Of a DNA stretch of 34,638 nt, positions 1 through 8,108 are shown in pieces. Below the pieces are notes generated by a model. The model was not told the DNA's origin and ran no database searches. It worked only from the letters and a program-made list of their open reading frames with translations. The position numbers and the translations under genes are program-made. The DNA is from Planctomycetota bacterium (GTDB lineage Bacteria; Planctomycetota; Phycisphaerae; SM23-33): NCBI GenBank assembly GCA_016235825.1, contig JACRIL010000250.1, positions 1 through 34,638 of the forward strand, written 5' to 3'. How positions within the stretch are numbered: position 1 is the first letter of the stretch; each line of letters opens with the position of its first letter.

Positions 1-36
1 AAAGCGACATTTTGCCCGCCATAAACAGGCAGCAGG

Positions 37-138
37 GCCGATAAGGACAGATTTTTAACGCAAAAATATGAAACTTGCGGAAAACAACAACGGCCTCGCG
101 ACGAATCAAGGTTGTGGACGACTAAATCGACAAGCCCT
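37..138 (+). repeat. Terminal inverted repeat, left copy
   Basis: These 102 bases are an exact reverse complement of the last 102 bases of the window (34537-34638). Identity stops abruptly at 138/139 on the inner side. The outer 36 bases (1-36) have no counterpart at the other end. The repeat overlaps no convincing gene. The right copy continues inward into a module of short GC-rich palindromes, so this looks like part of a dispersed intergenic repeat at which the assembly ended. A true linear-replicon end is less likely because the left copy is not terminal. Confidence 0.95.
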
Positions 139-153
139 TTCATAGGCGAACGA

Positions 154-1791
154 TCACCTCTGGCCGGATTTGCCGGCCGGTGCGGTTGCCGGGTGGGTCG
201 CCATTTTTGCCCAGTAAGCGGCCTTGCGTTTATGACGTTCTTCCTTGATTTTTTCATCCCCTTTGAACAGAGATTCCTTGATTGGCAACTCGTCGACAGT
301 CAGTGGTTTGACGTCAAGTTTGTCAGCAAGCGCCTTGATACGTTTTTCAAGCACTTTGCTGTTGCCGCCGATGTTTTCCAGGATCTTATCCGCTGGCAGG
401 CCCCGCCCGATTTCATCAAAAACATAATTATATATATTGAATAGGCCCAACCTTAAAATCAAATCGTGTTTGTCTTTGATATCCCGATTTGAATGAACTA
501 TCTCTAAAAACAACGGCAATTTCCTGGCCGCATCTTCTGCTTTTAAGTCATTGTAAGATTCATATTCGCCTTCTGCAAAAAATACACACATATCGACTTT
601 TAAAGAATATTCTATGCGCCCTCTGTAATATTCCAATTTATTTAGCACCTGTTCCTGGGTCGAATTGTATTCAGGATGGCCAAGTTCAAGGGGGCCAATG
701 CCCATGCCGAAATATTCTCCATTTTTCATAAGTAGGTATATGCTGTCGCCCGTTTCGACAACAGTAACCCTGTCCACGCATGGCATTTGGCGGTAATACT
801 CCGCATATCTTTCCGCAAATGGTTTATCTGATGGATGTGCGGACAAGTATCTAAGTTTTTGCCACTTATGTTCGCCAAGGACCTCCTCCATTTCGCTGAA
901 ATCCATATCCTCAGTCAGGCCGGGCGGGATGCCAACGGCATCTTTGGAGACATCGTATTGGGGCTGGGGCCAACGGCCTTTGACGGCAAGAATATCGTTG
1001 ATGTACAAATCCGCACCGATGCGGCTGACTGTATATGGCGACTCTATGTATTTGCCGTCTATAAAGACAAAACCGTTATTCATGGGAGTGCCGAGGGTTT
1101 TACCGAAGAGTTCGACATCCCGATATTTTCCGGCTTGGGTCGCAGGATGGTTTTGGGCGGCGGGCATGTTTACCGGTGTGCAGGTCGTGGCGGACATGGG
1201 CAGGGCCATTGCGATCATCATGAGAACGCCTTTTCGGACCATCATTACGGCGATTGCGGCGAGCAGGAGGTTGGCGACCTTGGATGCGGCCTTGGCGCCG
1301 GCCTGGCCCAGCAGGCGCATCAGCAGGCCCGCGCCAGTCAGGGCAATCCAGACGAGGATTATATTCAGGATCACGGCCGCAAGTGCGACCTGGTAGCCGT
1401 ACAGGTCGACCTGAATCAGCGAGGCGGTCAGGACGCCGGGTCCCACGATCAGCGGCGTGCCGAGCGGCACGGCCCCGATATGCTCCGAACCCTTGGGGTA
1501 CCGTGTGCCGCGAACCAGGTCGGCCACCGCGAAGATGAACAGCAGCCCGCCGCCGGCGACCATGAAATCGGCGGAGGTTATGCCCAACATGATGAAAATC
1601 CACTTGCCCAGAAAAATAAACCCGATCGCCACCGCGCTGGCGGTAATCACCGACAATCTGGCCACCCGCCTCCTGGCCTGCGCGTCCATGCCCTCGGTCA
1701 GGCCGGCGTATATAGGCACCAGCCCGATCGGATCAAGCGCGAAAAAGATCGTCATCGCCGCCAGAGCGAGCTGCGTCAGCATTTCATTCAT
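154..1791 (-). CDS. MarC-family membrane protein fused to a secreted-type domain of unknown function
   Basis: The first ~190 of 545 residues are a MarC/UPF0056 integral membrane protein. There is a typical opening (FFALDPIGLVPIYAGLT), several hydrophobic helices, and the family's PLGTPLIVGPG loop near residues 109-119. MarC proteins are inner-membrane proteins of uncertain transport role. Without a stop, the frame continues at about residue 183 into a stretch that looks like a signal peptide (MVRKGVLMMIAMALPMSATTC), then about 330 soluble residues. These include NNGFVFIDGKYIESPYTV (239-256), which resembles a domain I recall from planctomycete hypothetical proteins. The start at 1791 is chosen because GAGGAA precedes it and MarC homology begins there; an upstream ATG at 1911 only adds residues encoded by a hairpin repeat. 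The distal part (roughly 400-900) is visibly richer in AT than the MarC part. This is either a real fusion or two genes joined by loss of the marC stop. Confidence 0.8.
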   Translation of the reverse strand: MNEMLTQLALAAMTIFFALDPIGLVPIYAGLTEGMDAQARRRVARLSVITASAVAIGFIFLGKWIFIMLGITSADFMVAGGGLLFIFAVADLVRGTRYPKGSEHIGAVPLGTPLIVGPGVLTASLIQVDLYGYQVALAAVILNIILVWIALTGAGLLMRLLGQAGAKAASKVANLLLAAIAVMMVRKGVLMMIAMALPMSATTCTPVNMPAAQNHPATQAGKYRDVELFGKTLGTPMNNGFVFIDGKYIESPYTVSRIGADLYINDILAVKGRWPQPQYDVSKDAVGIPPGLTEDMDFSEMEEVLGEHKWQKLRYLSAHPSDKPFAERYAEYYRQMPCVDRVTVVETGDSIYLLMKNGEYFGMGIGPLELGHPEYNSTQEQVLNKLEYYRGRIEYSLKVDMCVFFAEGEYESYNDLKAEDAARKLPLFLEIVHSNRDIKDKHDLILRLGLFNIYNYVFDEIGRGLPADKILENIGGNSKVLEKRIKALADKLDVKPLTVDELPIKESLFKGDEKIKEERHKRKAAYWAKMATHPATAPAGKSGQR

Positions 1792-1833
1792 CGTTCCGGT
1801 TCCTCGATGCTCCCTGCCATCCGCGTTAAAACA

Positions 1834-1904
1834 CACCCTCAAGCTTCCGGCTTCGCTGAAGCTTCGCCGGACAAGCCGCTGCGTTGCAGCTTCGCTTGAG
1901 GGTG
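1834..1904. repeat. Hairpin-forming intergenic repeat
   Basis: Perfect 11-base arms (CACCCTCAAGC at 1834-1844 and GCTTGAGGGTG at 1894-1904) enclose a GC-rich interior with further self-complementary CTTCGC/GCGAAG-type pieces. It lies between the divergent marC-fusion and hemB genes, so it is not placed as a terminator of either. It resembles a dispersed REP-like palindrome. It also creates a spurious N-terminal extension to the membrane-protein frame. Confidence 0.75.
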
Positions 1905-1953
1905 CCACCAAATGCCGCTTTCAAACATCGCTCTTCCGCCGGACAATCCGGCA

Positions 1954-1983
1954 TTGCGTCCGGCAGGGGGGATATTATATAAT
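1954..1983 (+). promoter_or_regulatory. Candidate sigma-70 promoter of hemB
   Basis: TTGCGT (1954-1959) and a perfect TATAAT (1978-1983) are separated by 18 bases, on the hemB strand, about 34 bases before the chosen start codon. The -35 match is moderate. No transcription data are available. Confidence 0.45.
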
Positions 1984-2016
1984 CAAAACGCTTTCCTCCC
2001 GCAGGATAAATTATTT

Positions 2017-3003
2017 ATGGCAGGGTTTCCCACAAGAAGGCTCAGGCGGTTAAGGCAGAACCCGACGCTCCGCCGGATGCTCGGCGGGGCGAGGCTGTCG
2101 ATGCAGGAGATGATCTGTCCGCTGTTCGTAACCTTCGGGCAGGGCGTCCGGCGGCCTATCGAATCTCTGCCAGGCCATTTCCAGATCTCGGTCGATGCGG
2201 CGGTGGAGACGGCCCGCGACTGGGCGGGCAAGGGCGTTCAGGCCGTGCTGCTGTTCGGCATCCCGCAGCACAAGGACGCCTGCGGCAGCGGCGCCTGCGA
2301 TCCGCAGGGGCCTGTACAGCAGCTTGTATCCAGGCTCAAAAAGGACCTGCCGGACCTGCTCGTGATAACCGATGTCTGCCTGTGCGACTACACGGATCAC
2401 GGGCACTGCGGCCTGCTGAAGACCGCCCGCGACGGCGCCCTGGAGGTCGGTAACGACAGGACGCTTGAGGTGCTGGCCAAAATTGCCGTCTCGCACGCTC
2501 AGGCCGGGGCAGACGTGGTCGCCCCGTCGGCGATGATGGACGGGCAGGTGGCCGCGATCCGCCAGTCGCTCGACCAGTCCGGCCTGGCCGATACCGCCAT
2601 AATGTCCTACACGGTGAAATTCGCGTCCTGCTTCTATCAGCCTTTCCGCGACGCGGCCGACTGCGCCCCGAAATTCGGAGATCGCACCGGCTACCAGATG
2701 GATTTCCGCACGGCCGGCCAGGCCGTCGCAGAGGCCCGCCAGGACATCGAAGAGGGCGCCGACATGATAATGGTCAAGCCTGCCGGGCCGTACCTTGATA
2801 TAATCGCCCGCGTACGGCAGTCGACGGACGCCCCGCTGGCCGCCTACCAGGTCAGCGGTGAATATTCGGCGATTAAAGCCGCCGCCGCTGCCGGCTGGCT
2901 CAACGAGCGGTCCGCCGCGGTCGAGTCGCTCACGGCCATCAAGCGGGCCGGCGCGGACCTGATTATAACTTACTTTGCCCCGCAACTGGGGGCATGGATC
3001 TGA
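2017..3003 (+). CDS. hemB: Delta-aminolevulinic acid dehydratase (porphobilinogen synthase)
   Basis: This cytoplasmic enzyme condenses two 5-aminolevulinate molecules to porphobilinogen, the first common step of tetrapyrrole (haem) synthesis. The 328-residue length is normal for the family. The zinc-binding cysteines are in VCLCDYTDHGHCG (Cys121, Cys123, Cys131), marking a zinc-dependent type. The two active-site lysines are Lys201 (SYTVKFAS) and Lys254 (IMVKPAGPYLD), the latter forming the Schiff base. The start at 2017 is preferred over the in-frame ATG at 1912 because family homology begins shortly after it, an AGGA lies upstream, and the earlier start would include the promoter. The last 10 bases overlap the next gene, suggesting coupled translation. 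Haem supply could serve the bacterioferritin encoded further along, though that is only an association. Confidence 0.97.
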   Translation: MAGFPTRRLRRLRQNPTLRRMLGGARLSMQEMICPLFVTFGQGVRRPIESLPGHFQISVDAAVETARDWAGKGVQAVLLFGIPQHKDACGSGACDPQGPVQQLVSRLKKDLPDLLVITDVCLCDYTDHGHCGLLKTARDGALEVGNDRTLEVLAKIAVSHAQAGADVVAPSAMMDGQVAAIRQSLDQSGLADTAIMSYTVKFASCFYQPFRDAADCAPKFGDRTGYQMDFRTAGQAVAEARQDIEEGADMIMVKPAGPYLDIIARVRQSTDAPLAAYQVSGEYSAIKAAAAAGWLNERSAAVESLTAIKRAGADLIITYFAPQLGAWI

Positions 3004-3875
3004 AACAAATGGCCGACACCAACATCAAGGCCTCGCAGAGCCAGGATTGCGGCACGTTTCTGCTCGACGTGGTCGGGCAGTTCGACTACGACGACCTTGC
3101 CGTAAAATGGACATCCGCCAATCGCCGCTCGAACGGGGAAATCGACGCCCTGATCGAAAGCACCTGGAAGGAGGCCGCCGAGCGGTCTGTCAGGGAAAAC
3201 CGCATGCTCTACAACGGCAATCTCTGCCGCCTGGTGGACATCGGTTTTGAAGGCCCCAAACTCCTGCTGACCCTTGGGCCGGTTACGTTCCAGGAATTTC
3301 TGGGCACGAATCTGACGCATTCCGACCTGCGGCTGGCGCACGGGCAGGACGTGCTGGCCGACCCGCTGGGCGTCTCGGCCGCTATCACAACCAACGACCA
3401 GTTCGTCTTCATGGGCCTGCGGAGCCAGAAGGTCTTCTATCACGCCGGGCGCATCCATCCTATCGGCGGCGTGCTGGAACTTTCGCAGCCGCAAGGCCCT
3501 CTGCCGAATCCGTTCCGGGCCATGGTCGATGAACTGGCCGAGGAGGTCAACCTGCCGGGCCACTGCGTAAAGGAGATCGTCTGCGTCGGGCTGGTCCGCG
3601 ACAAGCACATCGTCCAGCCGGAGCTTATCTTCGACGTGGCGATCAACGCCGATTTCGAGGCCGTCCGCTGCGCCGTCGCACAGGCCAAAGACAGCGGCGA
3701 GCACGTGGAATTCATACCCATCCGCAACCATCCCGCCGCCGTCGTCAGCTTCATCGAGCAGCGGTACGTCGAACTGACCGCCGTGGGCCTGGCGACACTG
3801 CTCCTGCACGGCCTGAAACATTGGGGCAGCGGATGGTTCGCCTCCACCCAGGGCTACCTGAGAAGCCTGATTTGA
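2994..3875 (+). CDS. Nudix-hydrolase-like protein
   Basis: This 293-residue soluble protein has a central Nudix-like region. HPIGGVLEL (155-163) is followed by VDELAEEVNL (178-187), which matches the second half of the Nudix box (REUXEEXGU), with Asp in place of the usual Arg and Asn in place of Gly. The essential Glu pair of the metal site is kept. Family members cleave nucleoside diphosphates linked to another moiety; the substrate cannot be told here. The N-terminal ~120 residues have no recognised motif. The start codon lies inside the 3' end of hemB (10-base overlap), so the two are probably one transcript. Because the box is degenerate, the protein could be a catalytically weak or non-hydrolytic Nudix fold. 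Confidence 0.75.
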   Translation: MDLKQMADTNIKASQSQDCGTFLLDVVGQFDYDDLAVKWTSANRRSNGEIDALIESTWKEAAERSVRENRMLYNGNLCRLVDIGFEGPKLLLTLGPVTFQEFLGTNLTHSDLRLAHGQDVLADPLGVSAAITTNDQFVFMGLRSQKVFYHAGRIHPIGGVLELSQPQGPLPNPFRAMVDELAEEVNLPGHCVKEIVCVGLVRDKHIVQPELIFDVAINADFEAVRCAVAQAKDSGEHVEFIPIRNHPAAVVSFIEQRYVELTAVGLATLLLHGLKHWGSGWFASTQGYLRSLI

Positions 3876-3904
3876 CGCCTAAATATTTTCTGTAATAAAC
3901 TAAC

Positions 3905-3933
3905 TTTTCCGGGTCTGGCGTGTCTTGTATAAT
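3905..3933 (+). promoter_or_regulatory. Candidate promoter of the secretin-N-like gene
   Basis: A perfect TATAAT lies at 3928-3933, with a poor -35 candidate (TTTTCC, 3905-3910) 17 bases upstream. It would give a leader of about 95 bases before the ATG at 4034. The support is essentially the -10 box. Confidence 0.35.
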
Positions 3934-4033
3934 GAATAGGGACATGGAACGGCCTTAAATGCACTCATACATACCATCCTCGCGCGTTCGGTCCCGGTTA
4001 ACTGAATAGAATTCCTGACCAAGGAGACAAGCC

Positions 4034-5065
4034 ATGAAAAACCTCGTTTGGACATTCGCCGCCGTAACGGCCCTGCTGCTGCCGCCGGCGCAGGCCCTGG
4101 AAAAGCAGGAATCCTCCAAGCCCCAGGACGCCCTCGGCAAGACGCTTACGAAGGTCGCCATCGAGGGCACGGTCAGCTCCGCGATTCAGGACATCGCCAG
4201 GCAGGCCGGCGTGGTGATCGAGGTGGACTGGGTCGCCCTCGGCAGGGCGGGCGCCAGCGATAAGGCCAGGGTCAGCCTCAAATACGATGAGGCCACCGTC
4301 AGCAAGCTGCTCCGCCTGTGCCTCGAACAGGCCGCAAAGGACAAGCCTCTCGGCTGGTATGCCAGCGACAAGGCCATTCACATAACCACCCAGTCGGTTG
4401 TGTTCGCCCGCCAGTCGGCCGACGCGCCCAAATCGGTCAACGCCGTGGCCGACAAGCCAAAGCCCATGGACCTGAACTTTGAAAACGTCGCCCTGGCCGA
4501 CGTGCTGGAATTCCTTCGCGAAAAGACAGGGCTGAACTTCTTCATCAACTGGAACGCCCTGCAGGCCTCGGGTATCGGCAAGGATACGCCCGTCAGCCTG
4601 AAGGCGTCGGGACTTTCGGTTGCCAAGGTGCTCAATATGATCCTTGACAGCGTGAGCGCCAATAAAGGCAAGCTGGAGAGGCTGTACTGGATAGTCGAGG
4701 ACGGCGTCGTAACGATCACCACCGGCGAGTCGCTCAATCAGGAATCGACCGTCAGGATGTTCGACATCGGAGATCTGCTGTTCGAGGTGCCGCGTTTCAC
4801 GTCCCCGCGAATCGACATTTCGTCAATTACCAGCGGCACCACAGGCGGCGGCGGGTCAATTTTCACGCCGGCGCCGGCCGCGGCGGGAGGGGACGACCGC
4901 AAGCAGAAAATGATCGACTCCATTACGACGGCGATAAAAAACACCATCGGCGACGATATGTGGGCCCCGACGGGCAAAGGAACAATTTCGTTCATTAACA
5001 ACACGCTCGTCATCAGCCAGACCAAACTGGGATGGAAACTCCTGGCGGGAGGATTAATGAAATAA
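4034..5065 (+). CDS. Exported protein with two secretin/STN-like domains
   Basis: The 343-residue product begins with a clear signal peptide (residues 1 to about 21, cut after PAQA), so it is exported. Two similar segments follow, around 40-115 and 145-225. Each has the pattern of a beta-alpha 'secretin and TonB N-terminus'-like repeat: LNFENVALADVLEFLREKTGLNFF, shown here only by its start and end, then VSLKASGLSVAKVLNMIL-type helices and a closing strand ending in ITTG. A Gly/Pro/Ala linker (about 275-290) leads to a last domain of ~60 residues. No secretin pore domain is present, so it is not a full secretin. Proteins of this build are common in planctomycetes and of unknown function. A strong Shine-Dalgarno (AAGGAG) precedes the start, and a terminator hairpin follows. 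Confidence 0.8.
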   Translation: MKNLVWTFAAVTALLLPPAQALEKQESSKPQDALGKTLTKVAIEGTVSSAIQDIARQAGVVIEVDWVALGRAGASDKARVSLKYDEATVSKLLRLCLEQAAKDKPLGWYASDKAIHITTQSVVFARQSADAPKSVNAVADKPKPMDLNFENVALADVLEFLREKTGLNFFINWNALQASGIGKDTPVSLKASGLSVAKVLNMILDSVSANKGKLERLYWIVEDGVVTITTGESLNQESTVRMFDIGDLLFEVPRFTSPRIDISSITSGTTGGGGSIFTPAPAAAGGDDRKQKMIDSITTAIKNTIGDDMWAPTGKGTISFINNTLVISQTKLGWKLLAGGLMK

Positions 5066-5092
5066 GCGGGTTTTGCGGCGGGGGCGAGGCGG

Positions 5093-5127
5093 AACCGGTT
5101 TCAAAAGAAACCGGTTTCGCTGTTTTT
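5093..5127 (+). terminator. Rho-independent terminator
   Basis: A perfect 10-base-pair stem (AACCGGTTTC / GAAACCGGTT) with an AAAA loop is followed within a few bases by TTTTT. It lies 27 bases after the stop of the secretin-N-like gene and should end that transcript. Confidence 0.85.
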
Positions 5128-5186
5128 ATGGGATTGACAGATTCCGGCCGGTCGGATTTGTAATTTCCGATCCGGCTGATAGAATT

Positions 5187-5200
5187 TGACATTCCTGTCA
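5187..5200. promoter_or_regulatory. Small palindrome before the Gfo/Idh/MocA gene
   Basis: TGACA-TTCC-TGTCA is an operator-like inverted repeat, 13 bases before the start codon at 5214. A TTGACA lies slightly upstream at about 5137, but its -10 partner is poor. The assignment as an operator is a guess from symmetry and position. Confidence 0.3.
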
Positions 5201-5213
5201 GGGACAATACAAC

Positions 5214-6512
5214 ATGAAGTCCGCCCCGATCACGGCCGTAATCGTCGGCGCCGGCCACCGCGCCCTGCTTTACGCCGGTTACGCAAAGAATCATCCCGAC
5301 CGGCTCAAAATAGTCGGCGTGGCCGATCCGTCCGGGGTCCGGCGCGAGGCCGCGGCCAGGGAATTCGGTCTCTTGCCCGATCAGTGCTTCAGCACCGCCG
5401 GGGAACTGGCCGCCGGACCGAAGCGTGCCGACGCCGTGATAAATGGCACGATGGACAACCAGCACGTCCCGACGACCCTGCCCCTGCTTGACGCCGGTTA
5501 CGACGTCCTGCTGGAGAAGCCTTTTGCCGTAAGCATTGACGAAATCCGCGCTCTGGCGCAGGCGGTGCGAAAGACCGGCCGCAAGGTGATGATCTGCCAT
5601 GTCCTGCGATACGCCCCCTTTTACGTCGAGATCAGGTCCCGCGTCGCCGGCGGCCAGATCGGCGAAGTCGTAAACATCCAGACCACCGAGCACGTCAGCT
5701 ACCACCATATGGCCGTCGGGTTCATCCGCGGCAAGTGGCGGAAAAAGGACGACTGCGGCTCGCCGATGCTGCTGGCCAAATGCTGCCACGACCTGGACCT
5801 GGTGGCATGGATGAAAAGCGGAATCCATCCGAGCCGGGCGGGCAGCTTCGGCGGCCTGACGCAGTTTAAATCCGAAAAAGCCCCCGATGGTTCGGGCCGG
5901 CGGTGCATGGTCGATTGCACGATCGAGGGCCAGTGCCCCTATTCGGCCCGAAAGCACTACATCGAACGCAACTGGTGGAATTTCTATTCGTGGGAATCGC
6001 TGGAACACGTCAAAAGTCTCACCGACGAGGCCAAACGCGAATCGCTCAGGACCGACAACCCGTTCGGCCGGTGCGTCTGGCGATGCGATAACGACGTGGT
6101 CGATCATCAATCGGTCGTCGTGGAGTTCGCCGACGGCTGCACAGCCACGCACAACATGGTCGGCGGCGTGGCCATGCCGTCGCGGTCCATGCACCTGATC
6201 GGCACGGCCGGCGAAATATACGGCTCGCTCGAGACCAGCAGATTCGCCGTCCGCCGCCTCAACCCCGACGTCCAGTGCGGCTATTCGGAAGAGACGGTCG
6301 ATCTGAACGTCCAGGGCGATATGCACGGCATGCGCGGCGGACACGGCGGGGGAGACCTGCTGCTGGTCCGCGATTTCGTCGATTTTCTGCAAGGCAGCCC
6401 GCCATCCATCTCCTGCACCACCATCGACGATTCCATCAGCGGCCACCTCATCGCTCTCTGCGCCGAACAGGCCCGCCTGAATAACACCATCGTCGATATC
6501 CCGAAACTGTAG
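5214..6512 (+). CDS. Gfo/Idh/MocA-family NAD(P)-dependent oxidoreductase
   Basis: This 432-residue dehydrogenase belongs to the family that oxidises or reduces sugars, inositols and related polyols. The N-terminal Rossmann fold carries VGAGHR (11-16) for the dinucleotide. EKP (101-103) holds the conserved lysine near the active site. CHDLDLV (191-197) supplies the His/Asp pair typical of the family. The C-terminal alpha/beta substrate domain contains an unusual cysteine- and tryptophan-rich segment at about 240-285. There is no signal peptide, so it is probably cytoplasmic. The start is supported by AGGGAC nine bases upstream. It stands alone between a terminator and the polyamine genes; its substrate cannot be assigned, although the window's glycan genes make a sugar derivative likely. 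Confidence 0.9.
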   Translation: MKSAPITAVIVGAGHRALLYAGYAKNHPDRLKIVGVADPSGVRREAAAREFGLLPDQCFSTAGELAAGPKRADAVINGTMDNQHVPTTLPLLDAGYDVLLEKPFAVSIDEIRALAQAVRKTGRKVMICHVLRYAPFYVEIRSRVAGGQIGEVVNIQTTEHVSYHHMAVGFIRGKWRKKDDCGSPMLLAKCCHDLDLVAWMKSGIHPSRAGSFGGLTQFKSEKAPDGSGRRCMVDCTIEGQCPYSARKHYIERNWWNFYSWESLEHVKSLTDEAKRESLRTDNPFGRCVWRCDNDVVDHQSVVVEFADGCTATHNMVGGVAMPSRSMHLIGTAGEIYGSLETSRFAVRRLNPDVQCGYSEETVDLNVQGDMHGMRGGHGGGDLLLVRDFVDFLQGSPPSISCTTIDDSISGHLIALCAEQARLNNTIVDIPKL

Positions 6513-6562
6513 ATGTATGATTCTTCCTGCGGGAAACGACCAGTCCGTTCGGGGAGGCGATC

Positions 6563-6589
6563 TTGACAAGTACCTGCGGACGATATAGC
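6563..6589 (+). promoter_or_regulatory. Weak candidate promoter of the agmatinase operon
   Basis: TTGACA (6563-6568) is followed after 15 bases by TATAGC (6584-6589). The -35 is perfect, but the spacing is short and the -10 is moderate. It lies 52 bases before the start of the agmatinase gene. Confidence 0.35.
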
Positions 6590-6641
6590 CTCATCCTGCG
6601 GCCATGCCGCAAGAAATTTTCGGAAAGGAAGCGGACTTTTA

Positions 6642-7541
6642 ATGGTCCCGATGAACGGCAACTTCATGAATCTCTCCGGCGTGCTGGCTGACAAGGCCCT
6701 GGCCCGCTACGCCGTGTTGCCGATTCCTTACGAGGCGACGGTTTCGTACAAGACAGGCACGGCTGGCGGGCCGGCCGCGATAATCGAGGCCTCGACGCAG
6801 GTTGAGCAGTTCGACGAGGAACTCAAGGGCGAGTTTTTCCAGGCTGGTATCGCCACATACCCGGCTGTCGAGCCGGCCGGCGACCCGGCAGGGGAGTTGG
6901 AAAAGGTTTACCAGGCCGCACGGGCGATTATGAAGGAAGGCAAGTTCCTGCTGACGCTCGGCGGCGAGCACAGCATCACGACCTCGCTGGTCCGGGCCGC
7001 CATCAAGCAGCACGGGCCGCTGAGCGTCCTCCAGATCGACGCACACGCCGACCTGCGAGACGCGTACGACGGCACGAAGCACTCGCACGCCTGCGTCATG
7101 CGGCGGGTGCTGGAAATGGGCTGCAAGATCAGCCAGGTCGGAATCAGGAATTTCTCCCGGGCGGAGTTGGAGGAATGTCCGAAACAGGCTGCGGCATTCA
7201 TCACGCCGGAGATCGTCGAGACCGATCTCCGCTGGATCGACCGGGCGATAACTCCGCTTGGGCCGAAGGTCTACCTGACCATAGACGTGGACGGTTTCGA
7301 CCCGGCCTGCGTTCCGGGCACCGGCACGCCGGAACCGGGAGGGCTTACCTGGCGGCAGGTTGCGGCGCTCGTGCGGCGCCTGTGCGAGAGGCGGCAGGTG
7401 GTTGCCGCCGACATCGTCGAACTGGCCCCGATTCCGGGCATGCACGCCGGCGATTTCCTCTGCGCCCGGCTGGCGTACAAGATAATCGCCTACACGCAAC
7501 TGCGGAAAGCGGCCGTCAAGACCGAAAGGAAACGGAAATGA
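6642..7541 (+). CDS. speB: Agmatinase (ureohydrolase)
   Basis: It hydrolyses agmatine to putrescine and urea in the cytoplasm, using a di-manganese centre. The ureohydrolase metal ligands are all present: GGEHS (His110), DAHADLRD (Asp133, His135, Asp137) and DVDGFDP (Asp215, Asp217), followed by the family signature PGTGTPEPGG. At 299 residues the length is normal. GGAAAGGAAG upstream supports the ATG at 6642; a second in-frame ATG at 6651 is possible. The stop overlaps the next start (ATGA at 7538-7541), so it is translationally coupled to the arginine decarboxylase that makes its substrate. This pairing makes agmatinase far more likely than arginase or formimidoylglutamase. Confidence 0.95.
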   Translation: MVPMNGNFMNLSGVLADKALARYAVLPIPYEATVSYKTGTAGGPAAIIEASTQVEQFDEELKGEFFQAGIATYPAVEPAGDPAGELEKVYQAARAIMKEGKFLLTLGGEHSITTSLVRAAIKQHGPLSVLQIDAHADLRDAYDGTKHSHACVMRRVLEMGCKISQVGIRNFSRAELEECPKQAAAFITPEIVETDLRWIDRAITPLGPKVYLTIDVDGFDPACVPGTGTPEPGGLTWRQVAALVRRLCERRQVVAADIVELAPIPGMHAGDFLCARLAYKIIAYTQLRKAAVKTERKRK

Positions 7542-8095
7542 GCAGGCTCCAACTGGTGCCCAAGGAATTTTTTTTCACAAAGGGAGTCGGCAGGCACCAC
7601 AACCGCCTCCAGAGCTTCGAGCTGGCGCTGCGGCAGGCGGGCATTGAAAAGGGCAACCTGGTCCGCGTGTCGAGCATCCTGCCGCCCAAGTGCAAGATCA
7701 TCCCTCGCAACAAGGGCCTGGCCCAGTTGCAGTCCGGCGAGATCACGTTCGTAGTGCTGGCCGAGGCCTCGACCGACGAGCCTTCGCGGCTGGTCGGGGC
7801 GGGCGTGGGGCTGGCCGTGCCGGCCGACGGCCAGCAGTACGGATACATCAGCGAGCACCACTGCTTCGGCATGACTGAGAACAAACTGGGCGACTTCGTG
7901 GAAGACATGGCCGCGACCATGCTGGCCATGACGCTCGGCATCGAGTTCGACCCAGGCACCGACTACGACGACCGCAAGGCCATCTACAAAATGTCCGGCA
8001 AGATCGTCCGAACCAGCGCTACCGTCCAGACCGCAGAAGGCGACAAGAACGGCCTGTGGACCACCGTCGTCGCAGGCGCGGTCATGCTCCTGTAA
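7538..8095 (+). CDS. pdaD: Pyruvoyl-dependent arginine decarboxylase
   Basis: It decarboxylates arginine to agmatine. The 185-residue proenzyme self-cleaves to generate a pyruvoyl cofactor, and the cleavage site is the serine pair in LVRVSSILPP (Ser45-Ser46), giving a small beta chain and a larger alpha chain. The GYISEHH segment (Glu106) carries the conserved catalytic glutamate region. The start at 7538 overlaps the agmatinase stop by four bases and has AAAGGAAA just upstream. The longer open frame running back to 7175 only shadows speB and is not coding. Together the two genes form a complete arginine-to-putrescine route. Confidence 0.95.
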   Translation: MSRLQLVPKEFFFTKGVGRHHNRLQSFELALRQAGIEKGNLVRVSSILPPKCKIIPRNKGLAQLQSGEITFVVLAEASTDEPSRLVGAGVGLAVPADGQQYGYISEHHCFGMTENKLGDFVEDMAATMLAMTLGIEFDPGTDYDDRKAIYKMSGKIVRTSATVQTAEGDKNGLWTTVVAGAVMLL

Positions 8096-8108
8096 AAGGA
8101 TGGACAAA

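Noticed and set aside
835-1899. 354-residue frame on the + strand
   Set aside because: It is antisense to the MarC fusion gene, with His/Arg/Gly-rich composition typical of a shadow frame in GC-rich DNA.
5013-6569. 518-residue frame on the - strand
   Set aside because: Antisense shadow of the Gfo/Idh/MocA gene; no motif.
7175-7537. N-terminal extension of the arginine decarboxylase frame
   Set aside because: It overlaps speB in another frame and has shadow-like composition; the start at 7538 with its ATGA overlap fits the family.
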